From Paraflavisolibacter caeni (GTDB lineage Bacteria > Bacteroidota > Bacteroidia > Chitinophagales > Chitinophagaceae): a stretch of DNA of 64,000 nt. The DNA lies in the NCBI RefSeq assembly GCF_025628885.1, contig NZ_JAOTIF010000014.1, forward strand, positions 1 through 64,000, read 5' to 3'. The notes beneath the pieces are model-generated. The model saw nothing but the letters and a program-made list of their open reading frames with translations. It had not been told where the DNA came from and did no database searches. Shown one piece after another: positions 55,161-64,000 of the stretch (positions are counted from its first letter, which is position 1; the number at the start of each line of letters is the position of its first letter). Both the position numbers and the translations under genes were made by a program.

Positions 55161-56864
55161 CTACTGGTAAATTTTAGTTCCATCAGTTTTAAAACGAGGC
55201 AGGTATTGGGATTGATCATCAATTGGAATGAATTGGATCATATCCAGATAGTTGTCATTCTGTGTACCATTAAGTGGCGTAAAGCGAATGGTTTGTCGTT
55301 TAGTAGTTTTGAAATCATATACGCCAACTAACCTTCCCGCATAAATCGCATTCGTTGACTCTGTATAACGTTTCCATCCTATCGCCTCTAGTTCGGGATC
55401 TGTACCTGAAGGGCGGGTTTGAGTAAAATTCATTGTATTCGGCATCACGTCCCCATTAATTGATACCTGGCAAAGCTCGTTGGAACCCGAAGATTGCTTA
55501 CGTTGAATATAGCATATCCATACTTTATACTTACCTTTTATGATAGGAGGTGTGGTTAGTTCCCACCAGATAGGCCTGTTTGGTAAACCCATAGGCATTT
55601 GAATGGCATCGAAGTTGACAGCACCATAACCAGTAATACTATTGCTGGAAGAACTATTGTAGTAATAAGTAATGGTGTTGGTACCGGCCAACGGACCCCA
55701 TCCCCAAACAATATCCTTGAGTGGCTGGTCAGACTCAGACTGCCTGGTCCAGGTATAGTTCTGCTTTTTATAATAGGCAGGCAGTTTCAGAATCTCCGAG
55801 AAAGTAGTCACCTCCCAAAACAGGGCTGTAGGCTTGCGGAATTTGAGTGTAAAATGTGCCTGTGCATCGTGCCATACACCGTTCGTAGCCGCATTATCGC
55901 TGCTGGTACGGTTGACAGTAATGCCTTTTTCAAATACTCCATTGAATTCAACTTCATTCAGCACTACTTCCTGGTCCTTTAGTTGTACACTCACTACTTC
56001 CTGCGGTTGCAGGGTTTGATGAGACGGTGAGGTAATTATATCACCCAAAAACTTAATACCCGACAAAATGTGGTAAGCCATATACATGTGTAGGCTATCA
56101 TTTGTATTGGAAGGGTTGCTGGTTTTGGAATATTTAGCTTTAAGCATTGAATAAGAAGTGATACCGCTATCTGCAAATGCTTTGTTGCTTTCGGCAATTA
56201 CAGTCATCCAGCGTTTGGTAGTATCAGCATCCACTGTATTCAACAAATCATAATATCCAGTTTCTTTCATAGCCTGAACAAAAATGGAGTATTCAGCTTT
56301 TGCCTCCAGTTGTTTTGCTATAGTAAGTGTTGAAGGTTCCAGCACGTTATCAATCACATGTATGATCCCATTCCCTACTTTAATGTTTGATTTGGAGATC
56401 ATGGCCTGACGGTTCACCAAATAAGAAGAGACACCTCCTTTGGCGCCCACTCCGGTTACCAGGAATTGTCCTAGCATCGTCGGAACAGGCAACTTACCAT
56501 CTTTAAAAGCAGAAGTGGTGATGGTATCTACCAGCAGGTGGAACTTCACCATATCCTGCAGCTTGGTCATGTCGGCGGCATCCACTGTAGCAGCATTGAT
56601 TTTCGTAAGCCAGGTTTTTACTCCGGAATTGGTAGGAGCAAAAATTGTATAAGCCCCATAAGCATTCAGAAAGGCTGAATTACCGGTACGATCTAAAATC
56701 TGTTTGAACAGGGAAAAGGAATCAATGTTCTTCTCCAGGTATCCTACGATGTTCACATCCCCGGTTGTATATGGATTGATCTCACTCTTTTTACAACCTG
56801 TGATCATCATACTTGTTGAAAAAAATATGGAAACCAAGAGGATAAATAATACTTTATTATTCAT
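55161..56864 (-). CDS. FAS1 (fasciclin) domain lipoprotein, two domains
   Basis: About 567 aa from ATG 56864 (MNNKVLFIL); a TTG three codons upstream is less likely. Lipobox ITGC followed by KKSEINPY. FAS1 domain 1 (about 25-170): YTIFAPTNSGVKTWL and NGIIHVIDNVLEP. FAS1 domain 2 (about 175-320), degenerate: WMTVIAESNKAF in the H1 position. The C-terminal part (about 330-567) is beta-rich with many Trp and Tyr (WWELTTPPIIKGKYKVWICYI, YLDMIQFIPID), which suits sugar stacking. It starts 13 bp after the SusD stop, so it is in the same operon, and is followed 43 bp later by another FAS1 gene. Confidence 0.82.
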   Translation of the reverse strand: MNNKVLFILLVSIFFSTSMMITGCKKSEINPYTTGDVNIVGYLEKNIDSFSLFKQILDRTGNSAFLNAYGAYTIFAPTNSGVKTWLTKINAATVDAADMTKLQDMVKFHLLVDTITTSAFKDGKLPVPTMLGQFLVTGVGAKGGVSSYLVNRQAMISKSNIKVGNGIIHVIDNVLEPSTLTIAKQLEAKAEYSIFVQAMKETGYYDLLNTVDADTTKRWMTVIAESNKAFADSGITSYSMLKAKYSKTSNPSNTNDSLHMYMAYHILSGIKFLGDIITSPSHQTLQPQEVVSVQLKDQEVVLNEVEFNGVFEKGITVNRTSSDNAATNGVWHDAQAHFTLKFRKPTALFWEVTTFSEILKLPAYYKKQNYTWTRQSESDQPLKDIVWGWGPLAGTNTITYYYNSSSSNSITGYGAVNFDAIQMPMGLPNRPIWWELTTPPIIKGKYKVWICYIQRKQSSGSNELCQVSINGDVMPNTMNFTQTRPSGTDPELEAIGWKRYTESTNAIYAGRLVGVYDFKTTKRQTIRFTPLNGTQNDNYLDMIQFIPIDDQSQYLPRFKTDGTKIYQ

Positions 56865-56877
56865 GGCTTGCAATTAA

Positions 56878-58377
56878 TTATTTATAAAATGGATTTTGAA
56901 CCAATAGTTTATTGGTTTGCATTTCGTACAAATAGATTGGCAGGTAATGGCTGTTATAATCCCTCACCTTATTAAATGCTGCCTGCTGACGGTCTGCAGG
57001 AATGCTGGTAGCAACCATATTCAGCAAGTATCCCAGGTTCTGATAGTTATTACGCTTTGCATTGCGGAGCACATCATACCAGCGTTTGCCTTCAAATGCA
57101 AATTCGCGTTGACGCTCCTGTAATATAAAATCTTCCATTCCTGATTTACTGGTAGAATCCATCGTACCATTGAAGTCAAAAGCGTGAGCCCGATCCCTAA
57201 TCATTTTTACCAGGCGGGATGCTTCCAATGGTTGATCCAACTGGTTGATCGCTTCAGCTTTATTCAACAATATGTCAGCATAACGGTAGAATATCCAGTG
57301 TGCAAATGACTGGTCTGATGATCTCAAAGTTGTAGCCGAACTATTGGCACCCATATATTTCCAAATGGTCAGGTCGGTAGCACGCAGGGATGTTCCATTT
57401 CCTCTCAAGTCTTCCAAAGGCACAGTATTGACAACATCCACACCAAAAACTTGCTCCATTAGCTGGGAAGAAGCTCCCCAACGGCGTGTAGAGGATAGAA
57501 ACATGTTGTAAAACGGATTCAACTTCTGGGCGTCAAACTGCAACTCAAAAATGCTTTCGTTAGAATTGCCGTCGTAGTACAGCTCTTTAAAAATGTCCTG
57601 TCCGCCACCAATCAATCCGAAATTATTAGAATTAACGATCTTATCGCACTCAGTCACACATTCATTATATTTTTCCATCCACAGGTAAACATCTGACAGG
57701 ATCGCATTCACTGTATAACGGGTAACTCTGCCCTTATCAATATTGATATTTCCATAAGTAGTAGGCAGATAAGGTTCCGCTCTTTTCAGATCAGCAACGA
57801 TATGGGACAATACAGAATCGCTGCTGCTCTTAGACATTGGTGTAATGTCTTCATCACTGATCGTAGCATCCAATTTTAGTGGCACATCTCTGAAATTGCG
57901 CACAAGGTAGAAGTACATGAGCGACCTGATCGTAAGCGCTTCGCCCACCGCCCTGTTCAATTGCTCCTGGGTAAATGTATTATCTTTTGCCAAGACGCCA
58001 GGAGCCAGTTCAATCACAGTATTGCAGTAGTTGATCGTTTGATAAATGGTCCTCCAGTTGCTATACCTGTTTGTTGGTTGAACGTTCATGTTCACAAAGT
58101 CAATCTCATCAGGATTTGCTTGAAAGCCGGGTGTAATCATTTCAGTCCTGGCTTCGCCCCACAGGAAAAAAAGTTCCACAGGCCCTATGGCTGATCCCGA
58201 CGTACTGGTCAGTAAGGAAGCATAAATCCCTGTTACGGCAGCATCTACCTGTTCTTTTGTTTGCCAGAAATTTTCCCGCACAATGCCATCCTGTGGCTTC
58301 AGGTCCAGCCATTTTTTGCAGGACGAAGCGCTTATCATGAGGACAAGCAAACAAACATATGTGACTAAATTCTTCAT
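56878..58377 (-). CDS. SusD/RagB-like glycan-binding lipoprotein
   Basis: 499 aa from ATG 58377. Lipobox SASSC followed by KKWLDLKPQDGIVRENFWQ. Blocks: EQVDAAVTGIYASLL, IRSLMYFYLVRNFRDVPLKLD, YNECVTECDKIVNSNNFGLI, YRYADILLNKAEAINQLDQPLEA and RQREFAFEGKRWYDVLRNAKR, with a C-terminal LPIYLYEMQTN and ending NPFYK. It lies 62 bp after its SusC and is a typical length. It belongs to a different subgroup from the A and B pairs. Confidence 0.94.
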   Translation of the reverse strand: MKNLVTYVCLLVLMISASSCKKWLDLKPQDGIVRENFWQTKEQVDAAVTGIYASLLTSTSGSAIGPVELFFLWGEARTEMITPGFQANPDEIDFVNMNVQPTNRYSNWRTIYQTINYCNTVIELAPGVLAKDNTFTQEQLNRAVGEALTIRSLMYFYLVRNFRDVPLKLDATISDEDITPMSKSSSDSVLSHIVADLKRAEPYLPTTYGNINIDKGRVTRYTVNAILSDVYLWMEKYNECVTECDKIVNSNNFGLIGGGQDIFKELYYDGNSNESIFELQFDAQKLNPFYNMFLSSTRRWGASSQLMEQVFGVDVVNTVPLEDLRGNGTSLRATDLTIWKYMGANSSATTLRSSDQSFAHWIFYRYADILLNKAEAINQLDQPLEASRLVKMIRDRAHAFDFNGTMDSTSKSGMEDFILQERQREFAFEGKRWYDVLRNAKRNNYQNLGYLLNMVATSIPADRQQAAFNKVRDYNSHYLPIYLYEMQTNKLLVQNPFYK

Positions 58378-58439
58378 TATTGCACTATCATTTATAGAGT
58401 TAATATTTCAGATTAAAATCAATTTTCCGAGAACCATTC

Positions 58440-61400
58440 TTAGAAACCTATCTGAAGACCTAGAATGATGTTTCTTGAAGGTGGCGTCATGGAATAGTCG
58501 TAAGCCATTTTGAAAGGATCGGAACCCGTTGCATTCACTTCAGGATCCTGTCCTGTATACTTCGTAATGGTAAAAATATTCTCGCCTGTTACATAGGCAC
58601 TCATATTCTTCAATTTCATTTTAGACAGTGCTTTGTTGTCAAATGTGTAGCGAAGCGTAATGGTGCGGAACCTCAGGAAAGAAGCATCTTCCACATAACG
58701 GTCGCTACCCAGCCAGTTGTAACCACCTCCTATGATCGCGCGGGGCATACTTGTTTCATCACCTTCTTTTCTCCAGCGACGCAGTGTGGCTGTACTCTGG
58801 TTGTCAAAATTGTACATGGCAGAAGTATTGATCTTCGTACCATTCACAACATCGTAGTCATAACGGAAGGAGAAGAAAGTTGATAATTTAATTTTATTTT
58901 TCCATGAGATAGAAGGTCCGAAACCACCAGTAAACTTAGGATTGCTGTTTCCAAGATAAACCACATCCATATAGTTGATATTACCATCGTGGTTGATATC
59001 TTCATACATCGCATCACCTGGCTGGAATACATAATCCACATTCGGATAGTTAAAACGCATGTAAACGATCTGGCCATTAGGTCCAACAATGTTCTTCCCA
59101 TCCTGGGACTGTGCTATGGTAGATGCTTTATCCTTATAAACACCTTTAAACTTGTAGCCATAGAAAGATCCAAATGGATTATCTACCTGGAGTAAGCGCA
59201 GGTACTCACCTAATTGAGTCACATCACCCTTACTACTGGGATATAAATCAGAGATCTCGCGGATTACGTTCTGGTTGGCAGAAATGTTGAAGTTAAAATC
59301 AACAGAAAGGTTTTTTGTTTTGTAAGGCGTAGTAAATATTGCCAATTCCCAACCCTGGTTATCCAGAGTACCCACGTTCATATTCACACTGCTGTACCCT
59401 GTATAAGAAGCAATCTGCAAACCGTTGAAGAACAAATCTGTTGTCCTGTTTCTGTATAAGTCGGCATCAGCACGGAAGCGACCATTCCAAAGAGATAAGT
59501 TAGCACCGACGTTCGTACCATGGATCGTCTCCCATTTCAGGTTTTTCAATTCCATAGTAGATGGTGCCACGCCGCTTTGTCCCAGGTAGCTCCATCCAAA
59601 GGTGGAATACCTGTTGAAGAAAGTATAATCATATTTTGGAGCGTTTCCGCTTTCTCCATAGCTGGCACGGAAGCTAAACTCATCTAAACCCTTAATACCT
59701 TTTAAGAATTTCTCATCTGACACACGCCATCTAAGTGACACAGAAGGAAACAGACCATACCTGTAATTAGGACCAAACTTGGAATTACCATCACCACGTA
59801 ATGAACCCTTGATCATGTATTTATCCTTAAATCCATATTGTGCTTCCAATACACCTGCCAGGCTGCGGGTTTCCGACATACCTGATACTGATTTCAGTTC
59901 TTCATTCTGAGTCCTCGAAGCAGTAGCCGGGTCAACCAATAAAGAAGAAGCCGTGTTCGAAGTCATTATCTCCTGATTCAGTGATTTGTAATCATTGGAG
60001 AAGAAGCTGAAAGAAGATACCACTGAGTGGTTCGTATTTTTGAAAGTAGGCTGATAGGTCAGGTTCGCCTTGGTATTCACGTTGAACAGGTCAATATCGC
60101 CATCATAAGCCCTGTTCACAACTGTTTCCGTATTGCTACGGCCTGTTGCAATCTGGGGCAAAAAGCTGCTGTTCTTTGTATTGTTGATGTCGAACTGCAC
60201 ATCGAAGCTTGCTTTCAATACCCTTTTGATAATGTCATAATTCATTTGGAAGCGAGGCACGATCCTCTCACCCAACACTGCATATTTAGCCTTTGAAGCC
60301 ATAGCAACCGGGTTATAGATACGGCTGTAGGTTCCTTGAACATTCGACAAAGGAGAAAAATAATTGGGAGTCAGGTTGCCCTGTTCGTCATATTCAAACA
60401 CACTCATATTTGGCATCTTAATATAAGCTACACCACGGATTGCGCCATCTTTATCACTTAGATAGTTCCGGTTTTGGTCGGTGTGCGTATAAGCGATACT
60501 GGTGAATATCTTGATCTTCTCAGAAATATTGTAATCGAGGTTGATACGGGTATTGATACGTTTCAGTGATGTACCCAGGGTAGTACCTGCCTGGTCGTAA
60601 TAACCCATAGAGGCAAAGTACCTTGCTTTCTCACCACCACCGTTCATACTAACAGTATGATCCTGCACATGACCAACTCTTGAAATTTCATCGATCCAGT
60701 TTGTATTGTTGCTATAGTTATAGTACCAGTATGGATCGTTAGGGTCGTAGTTGAACTCACGTACGTTTTGCGAGTTCATTGTTGTACCGATACGGTTCAT
60801 GTAGGCTTCCGGAATCAATGTAGAATATTGATCACCGTTCAGCATTGGGATTGATTCTGGCAGGAATGAAGCAGAACCTTTAAATGCATAAGAAATAGAA
60901 GGTTTACCTTGTGCACCTCTCTTGGTGCTGATCAGCAATACTCCATTGGCTGCGCGGGAACCCCATGCAGAAGTAGCTGCTGCATCTTTTAAAACAGTAA
61001 TTTCCCTGATATCAGCCGGAGAAATGTTCAGTAATTGCGCATAGCCCTGTTCATCGGCAGCACCAAAGTTGAAGTCGCTGGGTATTTCCGTTTCATAAGG
61101 CATACCATCCACAACAATTAAAGGATTGCCTGTGCTGCTAATAGAAGATACACCACGGATCCGGATATTCATGGCCGCACCCGGATCACCACTGGTAGCG
61201 GTAATGTCCACACCGGCCATACGCCCCTGAAGTGCCTGGTCAATACTGGCTGATTGCATTTCTTCCAGGTCTTTGGCATTTACTCTTGATACTGCCAGGG
61301 TGTTGTTCCGCTCTTTTACAGACATCATACCATTGTCCACATTACGGCTGGCAACTACCACTACCTCGTTCATACTTGTGTTCGCATCTTCCATCTGGAA

Positions 61401-61721
61401 ATTGATTGTGGTGCGTCCACCATATGCTTGTGTAATGGATTTATAGCCAATGTAGGAAATGCTGATCCTGTGTTTAGGGTTCGATATTTTCAGAACGTAG
61501 TTACCTTCAATATCAGTTTTTGTACCCTTAACAATACGGTTATCAGCATCCAGCTCTGTTACGGACACATCGCTGATAGGCAAACTTGTTTGCTTATCCA
61601 CGATCTTTCCCTTTACAATGCTTTTATCGGCTCCCGGCGCCGCACCTTGTCCTGCAGATTGCAATACACACAGGCAGATGAGTGCAAAGGAGCAAACTAT
61701 TGTTTGAATATATTTCAACAT
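58440..61721 (-). CDS. SusC/RagA-like TonB-dependent receptor
   Basis: 1093 aa from ATG 61721. Signal peptide MLKYIQTIVCSFALICLCVL followed by QSAGQG. Regulatory-like domain VKGKIVDKQTSLPISDVSV, linker MNEVVVVASRNVDNGMMSVKERNNT in place of VVVVGYGT, plug with LQGRMAGVDITATSGDPGAAMNIRIRG, PLIVVDGMPYETEI and ITVLKDAAATSAWGSRAANGVLLISTKRG, barrel ending LGLQIGF. The RG-VSSISSTG loop and the longer linker set it apart from the A/B receptors. It is encoded between a large FAS1 lipoprotein and its SusD. Confidence 0.95.
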   Translation of the reverse strand: MLKYIQTIVCSFALICLCVLQSAGQGAAPGADKSIVKGKIVDKQTSLPISDVSVTELDADNRIVKGTKTDIEGNYVLKISNPKHRISISYIGYKSITQAYGGRTTINFQMEDANTSMNEVVVVASRNVDNGMMSVKERNNTLAVSRVNAKDLEEMQSASIDQALQGRMAGVDITATSGDPGAAMNIRIRGVSSISSTGNPLIVVDGMPYETEIPSDFNFGAADEQGYAQLLNISPADIREITVLKDAAATSAWGSRAANGVLLISTKRGAQGKPSISYAFKGSASFLPESIPMLNGDQYSTLIPEAYMNRIGTTMNSQNVREFNYDPNDPYWYYNYSNNTNWIDEISRVGHVQDHTVSMNGGGEKARYFASMGYYDQAGTTLGTSLKRINTRINLDYNISEKIKIFTSIAYTHTDQNRNYLSDKDGAIRGVAYIKMPNMSVFEYDEQGNLTPNYFSPLSNVQGTYSRIYNPVAMASKAKYAVLGERIVPRFQMNYDIIKRVLKASFDVQFDINNTKNSSFLPQIATGRSNTETVVNRAYDGDIDLFNVNTKANLTYQPTFKNTNHSVVSSFSFFSNDYKSLNQEIMTSNTASSLLVDPATASRTQNEELKSVSGMSETRSLAGVLEAQYGFKDKYMIKGSLRGDGNSKFGPNYRYGLFPSVSLRWRVSDEKFLKGIKGLDEFSFRASYGESGNAPKYDYTFFNRYSTFGWSYLGQSGVAPSTMELKNLKWETIHGTNVGANLSLWNGRFRADADLYRNRTTDLFFNGLQIASYTGYSSVNMNVGTLDNQGWELAIFTTPYKTKNLSVDFNFNISANQNVIREISDLYPSSKGDVTQLGEYLRLLQVDNPFGSFYGYKFKGVYKDKASTIAQSQDGKNIVGPNGQIVYMRFNYPNVDYVFQPGDAMYEDINHDGNINYMDVVYLGNSNPKFTGGFGPSISWKNKIKLSTFFSFRYDYDVVNGTKINTSAMYNFDNQSTATLRRWRKEGDETSMPRAIIGGGYNWLGSDRYVEDASFLRFRTITLRYTFDNKALSKMKLKNMSAYVTGENIFTITKYTGQDPEVNATGSDPFKMAYDYSMTPPSRNIILGLQIGF

Positions 61722-61748
61722 ACCAGTTTTTATTAGAAGAGACGGTGG

Positions 61749-63986
61749 TTAATATGTATATTTCAAATAATTATTAATGAGATGGATCACAATACGGTTA
61801 CCCAGCTTATTGCTATTGACAATATCTATACTGGCAGTACGGTTATTCATATCCGTAAGTGTCATTGCATTTGGCGTGCTATTGCTCACGAAAATTGAGG
61901 TAGGATCACCATTCGCCGTTTTCAGCAGAGTTTCAAATGAACCACTCTCCTTCCCGTCAGTTGCAACAGATTTTTTATTCAGGATGTGATACAGTACGAA
62001 TTTTTTAATTAATTCGATCTCAGGATTCGTTAAACCAGTGAACTTAGGCGTTACTGTTGAACCAGAAACTGTACCCGGCAATAAACCAGCCTTGATGGCA
62101 TTTTCAATAGCTAACTTGTTGGGCACAAAGAAGGTATAGAAGGAACCGGTAGAAGGACCAGAGTTAAATTCATCAGTAGTTGTATTATACAGATCGGTAC
62201 TGGTCACATAGCGCCAGAAATAGTTGTACTCTGAAGTTGTGGCTGCTCCCAATCGTTTCAGGTAAATGCCAATTGCGTAATTGCTATAGGTCAGCGGCCT
62301 GTCAATATAATATACAGTGCCATTCTTAGCAGTTTTACTTTTTTGTACAATAACAGGTGCATTGTACTCAGCATTACCAGATCCCTGCACTTTTCCATTA
62401 TCATATGTAATGAATTCACCACCATAGGTTTGAACAACACCTGAGCCAGAAAGACTGGTTTGATCGCCTAGAACTACATGCATGTTCAGCATGCGCAGCA
62501 AACGCACCAAAGCCGAACTACCTGTAATGACGGTACCTCCACCTGGTGATGTATAACGCCATTGCTCATTTACAATATTGCTTACTGAAGGATCTGCAAA
62601 AAAGCCTGAATCATTCAATGCTTTGTTGCTCACCAGGAACAATGTATATTTCTGGCGGATATTGGATATCTGGTATTTCAGTTCCTGACTCAGCAAGCTT
62701 GTCATCATCGAATAATTCGGATCGAGATAAGCCCTACCAAAAACACTGCTGAATACATTTGCTTCCTGCACTTTACTGGTACCATAAAAAATACCATTGC
62801 TCAGGATCCTCTTATCTATGATGTCAGCTTGACTAAAACGAGCTTCTTCGCCCAGGGAATTGAAAGTTGTTGTAAATTTAGAAGGCCATACGGCTGTTTG
62901 CCATAAATGAGCATTGATAAAATCGTAAATAATGTTTATAGGCAACTCCTCAATTTTTTTGTTAGGATAGTTTTCCATCAAAACATTATTGAGATAGCTT
63001 GTCAACACATCGTTGGTTGGAACAAACATACTATAGGAATTCGACTGTCCGTCGTTATCCTGCAACTTCAAAAAGTTCTCGTTATTGGGTGAGAAAGCCA
63101 GGGCAGAATTAAATACTTTGGTAAATACCTGTGAGGTGGAGTTATTCAAACTCTGATACTTCTGAGTTACGCTGGAGTTCAATGCATATGTTATCAGGAA
63201 CTTTTCAAACAGTTTTCTGAACTCACTGTAATTCGGATTGCTTGCCAGGTATTCATCCAGACTTGGTAAAGTTGTGATTACCTTATTTACCACATGGATC
63301 ACACCATTTTCAGCAGCAATATCTTTTTCTGTTACTACAGCATCCACCACATTAAAGCCTGTATAAGTAGTGTTTGGATAGAAATAATTATAGTCTGCGG
63401 CAGTCAATCCTTTACTGGCCATATAACCATCCGCGAAATAAGGAATATACTTGTTGTTATTGTCCGCATCCACATAAAATGTAGTCCCGTTGTTATTGCG
63501 GTTACTGGAAATAACCTTGATAGCATTACCGGAATTATCGTTACCGTTGTAAATACCAGTGTAGCTCGCTGTACGTCTCTTAAATGCAGCGTTGGTCACC
63601 CAACCAGTTACACTTTGGTAATCATCGATCCTGTCCGTTTTGAATGCATTGTACACCAGGCAATAAGTCACGATCTTCTTACAAGCTGCACTATCCAACT
63701 GATCGATGCCGCTAATATTTTTCTCTTTGAAGTAAACCTGGAAAGCAGAATCGTGCGGAGCAAAAAATGTCCAATAACCGGCTGCACTTAAAATATCCTT
63801 ATAACCAGCCTTGTCGATAGCTGCTAATAAGTTTTTAAAATTTCCTTTACCCTGCAATATTTGATAAATTGGGGGCTCCAGGTTTTCCGGTCTTCCGTAA
63901 TATTCATCCCACTCTTTTTTTGTGCAATTCACCAGCAGCACTCCTAGAGTAAGAAGGGGCAAAATTCTGAGTAGAAACTTGTTCAT
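61749..63986 (-). CDS. large multi-FAS1 domain lipoprotein
   Basis: 745 aa from ATG 63986. Lipobox VLLVNC followed by TKKEWDEYYGRPENLEPP. At least three FAS1-type segments are visible. Domain 1 (about 45-240) has WTFFAPHDSAF and ENGVIHVVNKVITT. A middle domain (about 245-400) has SYSMFVPTNDVL. Further segments follow with TLFLVSNKALNDSGF (about 455) and FYTFFVPNKLA (about 615), and a final GNRIVIHLINNYLKY in the H2 position. It is the first gene of the FAS1-SusC-SusD-FAS1-FAS1-SusC-SusD block within the window; only 14 bp lie upstream, so its promoter cannot be judged. Confidence 0.82.
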   Translation of the reverse strand: MNKFLLRILPLLTLGVLLVNCTKKEWDEYYGRPENLEPPIYQILQGKGNFKNLLAAIDKAGYKDILSAAGYWTFFAPHDSAFQVYFKEKNISGIDQLDSAACKKIVTYCLVYNAFKTDRIDDYQSVTGWVTNAAFKRRTASYTGIYNGNDNSGNAIKVISSNRNNNGTTFYVDADNNNKYIPYFADGYMASKGLTAADYNYFYPNTTYTGFNVVDAVVTEKDIAAENGVIHVVNKVITTLPSLDEYLASNPNYSEFRKLFEKFLITYALNSSVTQKYQSLNNSTSQVFTKVFNSALAFSPNNENFLKLQDNDGQSNSYSMFVPTNDVLTSYLNNVLMENYPNKKIEELPINIIYDFINAHLWQTAVWPSKFTTTFNSLGEEARFSQADIIDKRILSNGIFYGTSKVQEANVFSSVFGRAYLDPNYSMMTSLLSQELKYQISNIRQKYTLFLVSNKALNDSGFFADPSVSNIVNEQWRYTSPGGGTVITGSSALVRLLRMLNMHVVLGDQTSLSGSGVVQTYGGEFITYDNGKVQGSGNAEYNAPVIVQKSKTAKNGTVYYIDRPLTYSNYAIGIYLKRLGAATTSEYNYFWRYVTSTDLYNTTTDEFNSGPSTGSFYTFFVPNKLAIENAIKAGLLPGTVSGSTVTPKFTGLTNPEIELIKKFVLYHILNKKSVATDGKESGSFETLLKTANGDPTSIFVSNSTPNAMTLTDMNNRTASIDIVNSNKLGNRIVIHLINNYLKYTY

Positions 63987-64000
63987 AGTAAGTAAAAAAA

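Noticed and set aside
1-64000. Search for CRISPR arrays, tRNA genes, transposases and integrases
   Set aside because: No regularly spaced repeat array, cloverleaf-type sequence or mobile-element protein was recognised.

Overview
The window looks like a chromosomal segment of a member of the Bacteroidota, most likely a Chitinophagaceae-type soil or plant-associated glycan degrader. The grounds are six SusC/SusD pairs, a hybrid two-component system (HTCS) with periplasmic Reg_prop repeats, SusD and FAS1 lipoproteins with short lipoboxes ending in Cys, and promoters with TAnnTTTG-like -7 elements. Every gene that I accept lies on the minus strand, so transcription runs from high to low coordinates. 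No tRNA, rRNA, transposase, integrase or CRISPR array was seen.

Layout in transcription order. (1) 63986-48555: a seven-gene block FAS1 - SusC - SusD - FAS1 - FAS1 - SusC - SusD, closed by a strong terminator. (2) 48360-46582: a promoter with direct-repeat boxes, a 40-codon signal-peptide remnant, and a frameshifted gene fusing a SASA-type acetylesterase to a NodB-type deacetylase, then a terminator. (3) 46334-39264: GH27 alpha-galactosidase, a five-bladed beta-propeller enzyme, a GH28 protein, and a GH2 beta-galactosidase with its own box-containing promoter, then a terminator. (4) 39209-26636: a 79-bp promoter element, GH42, GH115, a GH43 of the exo-beta-1,3-galactanase type, an SGNH-GH28 fusion, a Tat-signal remnant, and the HTCS. 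(5) 26533-24577: a second copy of the 79-bp element, a 100-aa orphan gene, and a PL22-like oligogalacturonate lyase. (6) 24473-2482: four SusC/SusD pairs arranged A-B-B'-A', then a periplasmic propeller hydrolase. (7) 2071-245: a nitronate-monooxygenase-like enzyme that seems unrelated to glycan use.

Together the enzymes fit uptake and dismantling of pectin carrying galactan or arabinogalactan side chains: GH28 and PL22-like activities for galacturonan pieces, GH43/GH42/GH2/GH27 for galactosyl chains, GH115 for terminal (methyl-)glucuronic acid, and esterases for acetyl groups. The SusCD pairs would bind and import oligosaccharides, and the HTCS would sense one of them. This is inference from families; the true substrate is unknown.

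The most striking signals are regulatory. Six promoters share two CRGGAT boxes 10 bp apart, ending about 22 bp upstream of the -7 element. Two of these (SusC A and SusC B) also have a near-identical 22-24 bp LacI-type palindrome at exactly the same distance from the boxes. A separate 79-bp element is shared by the GH42 and 100-aa-gene promoters. Several remnants (48169-48291, 30405-30467, and the frameshift near 47681) show that the locus is being remodelled.
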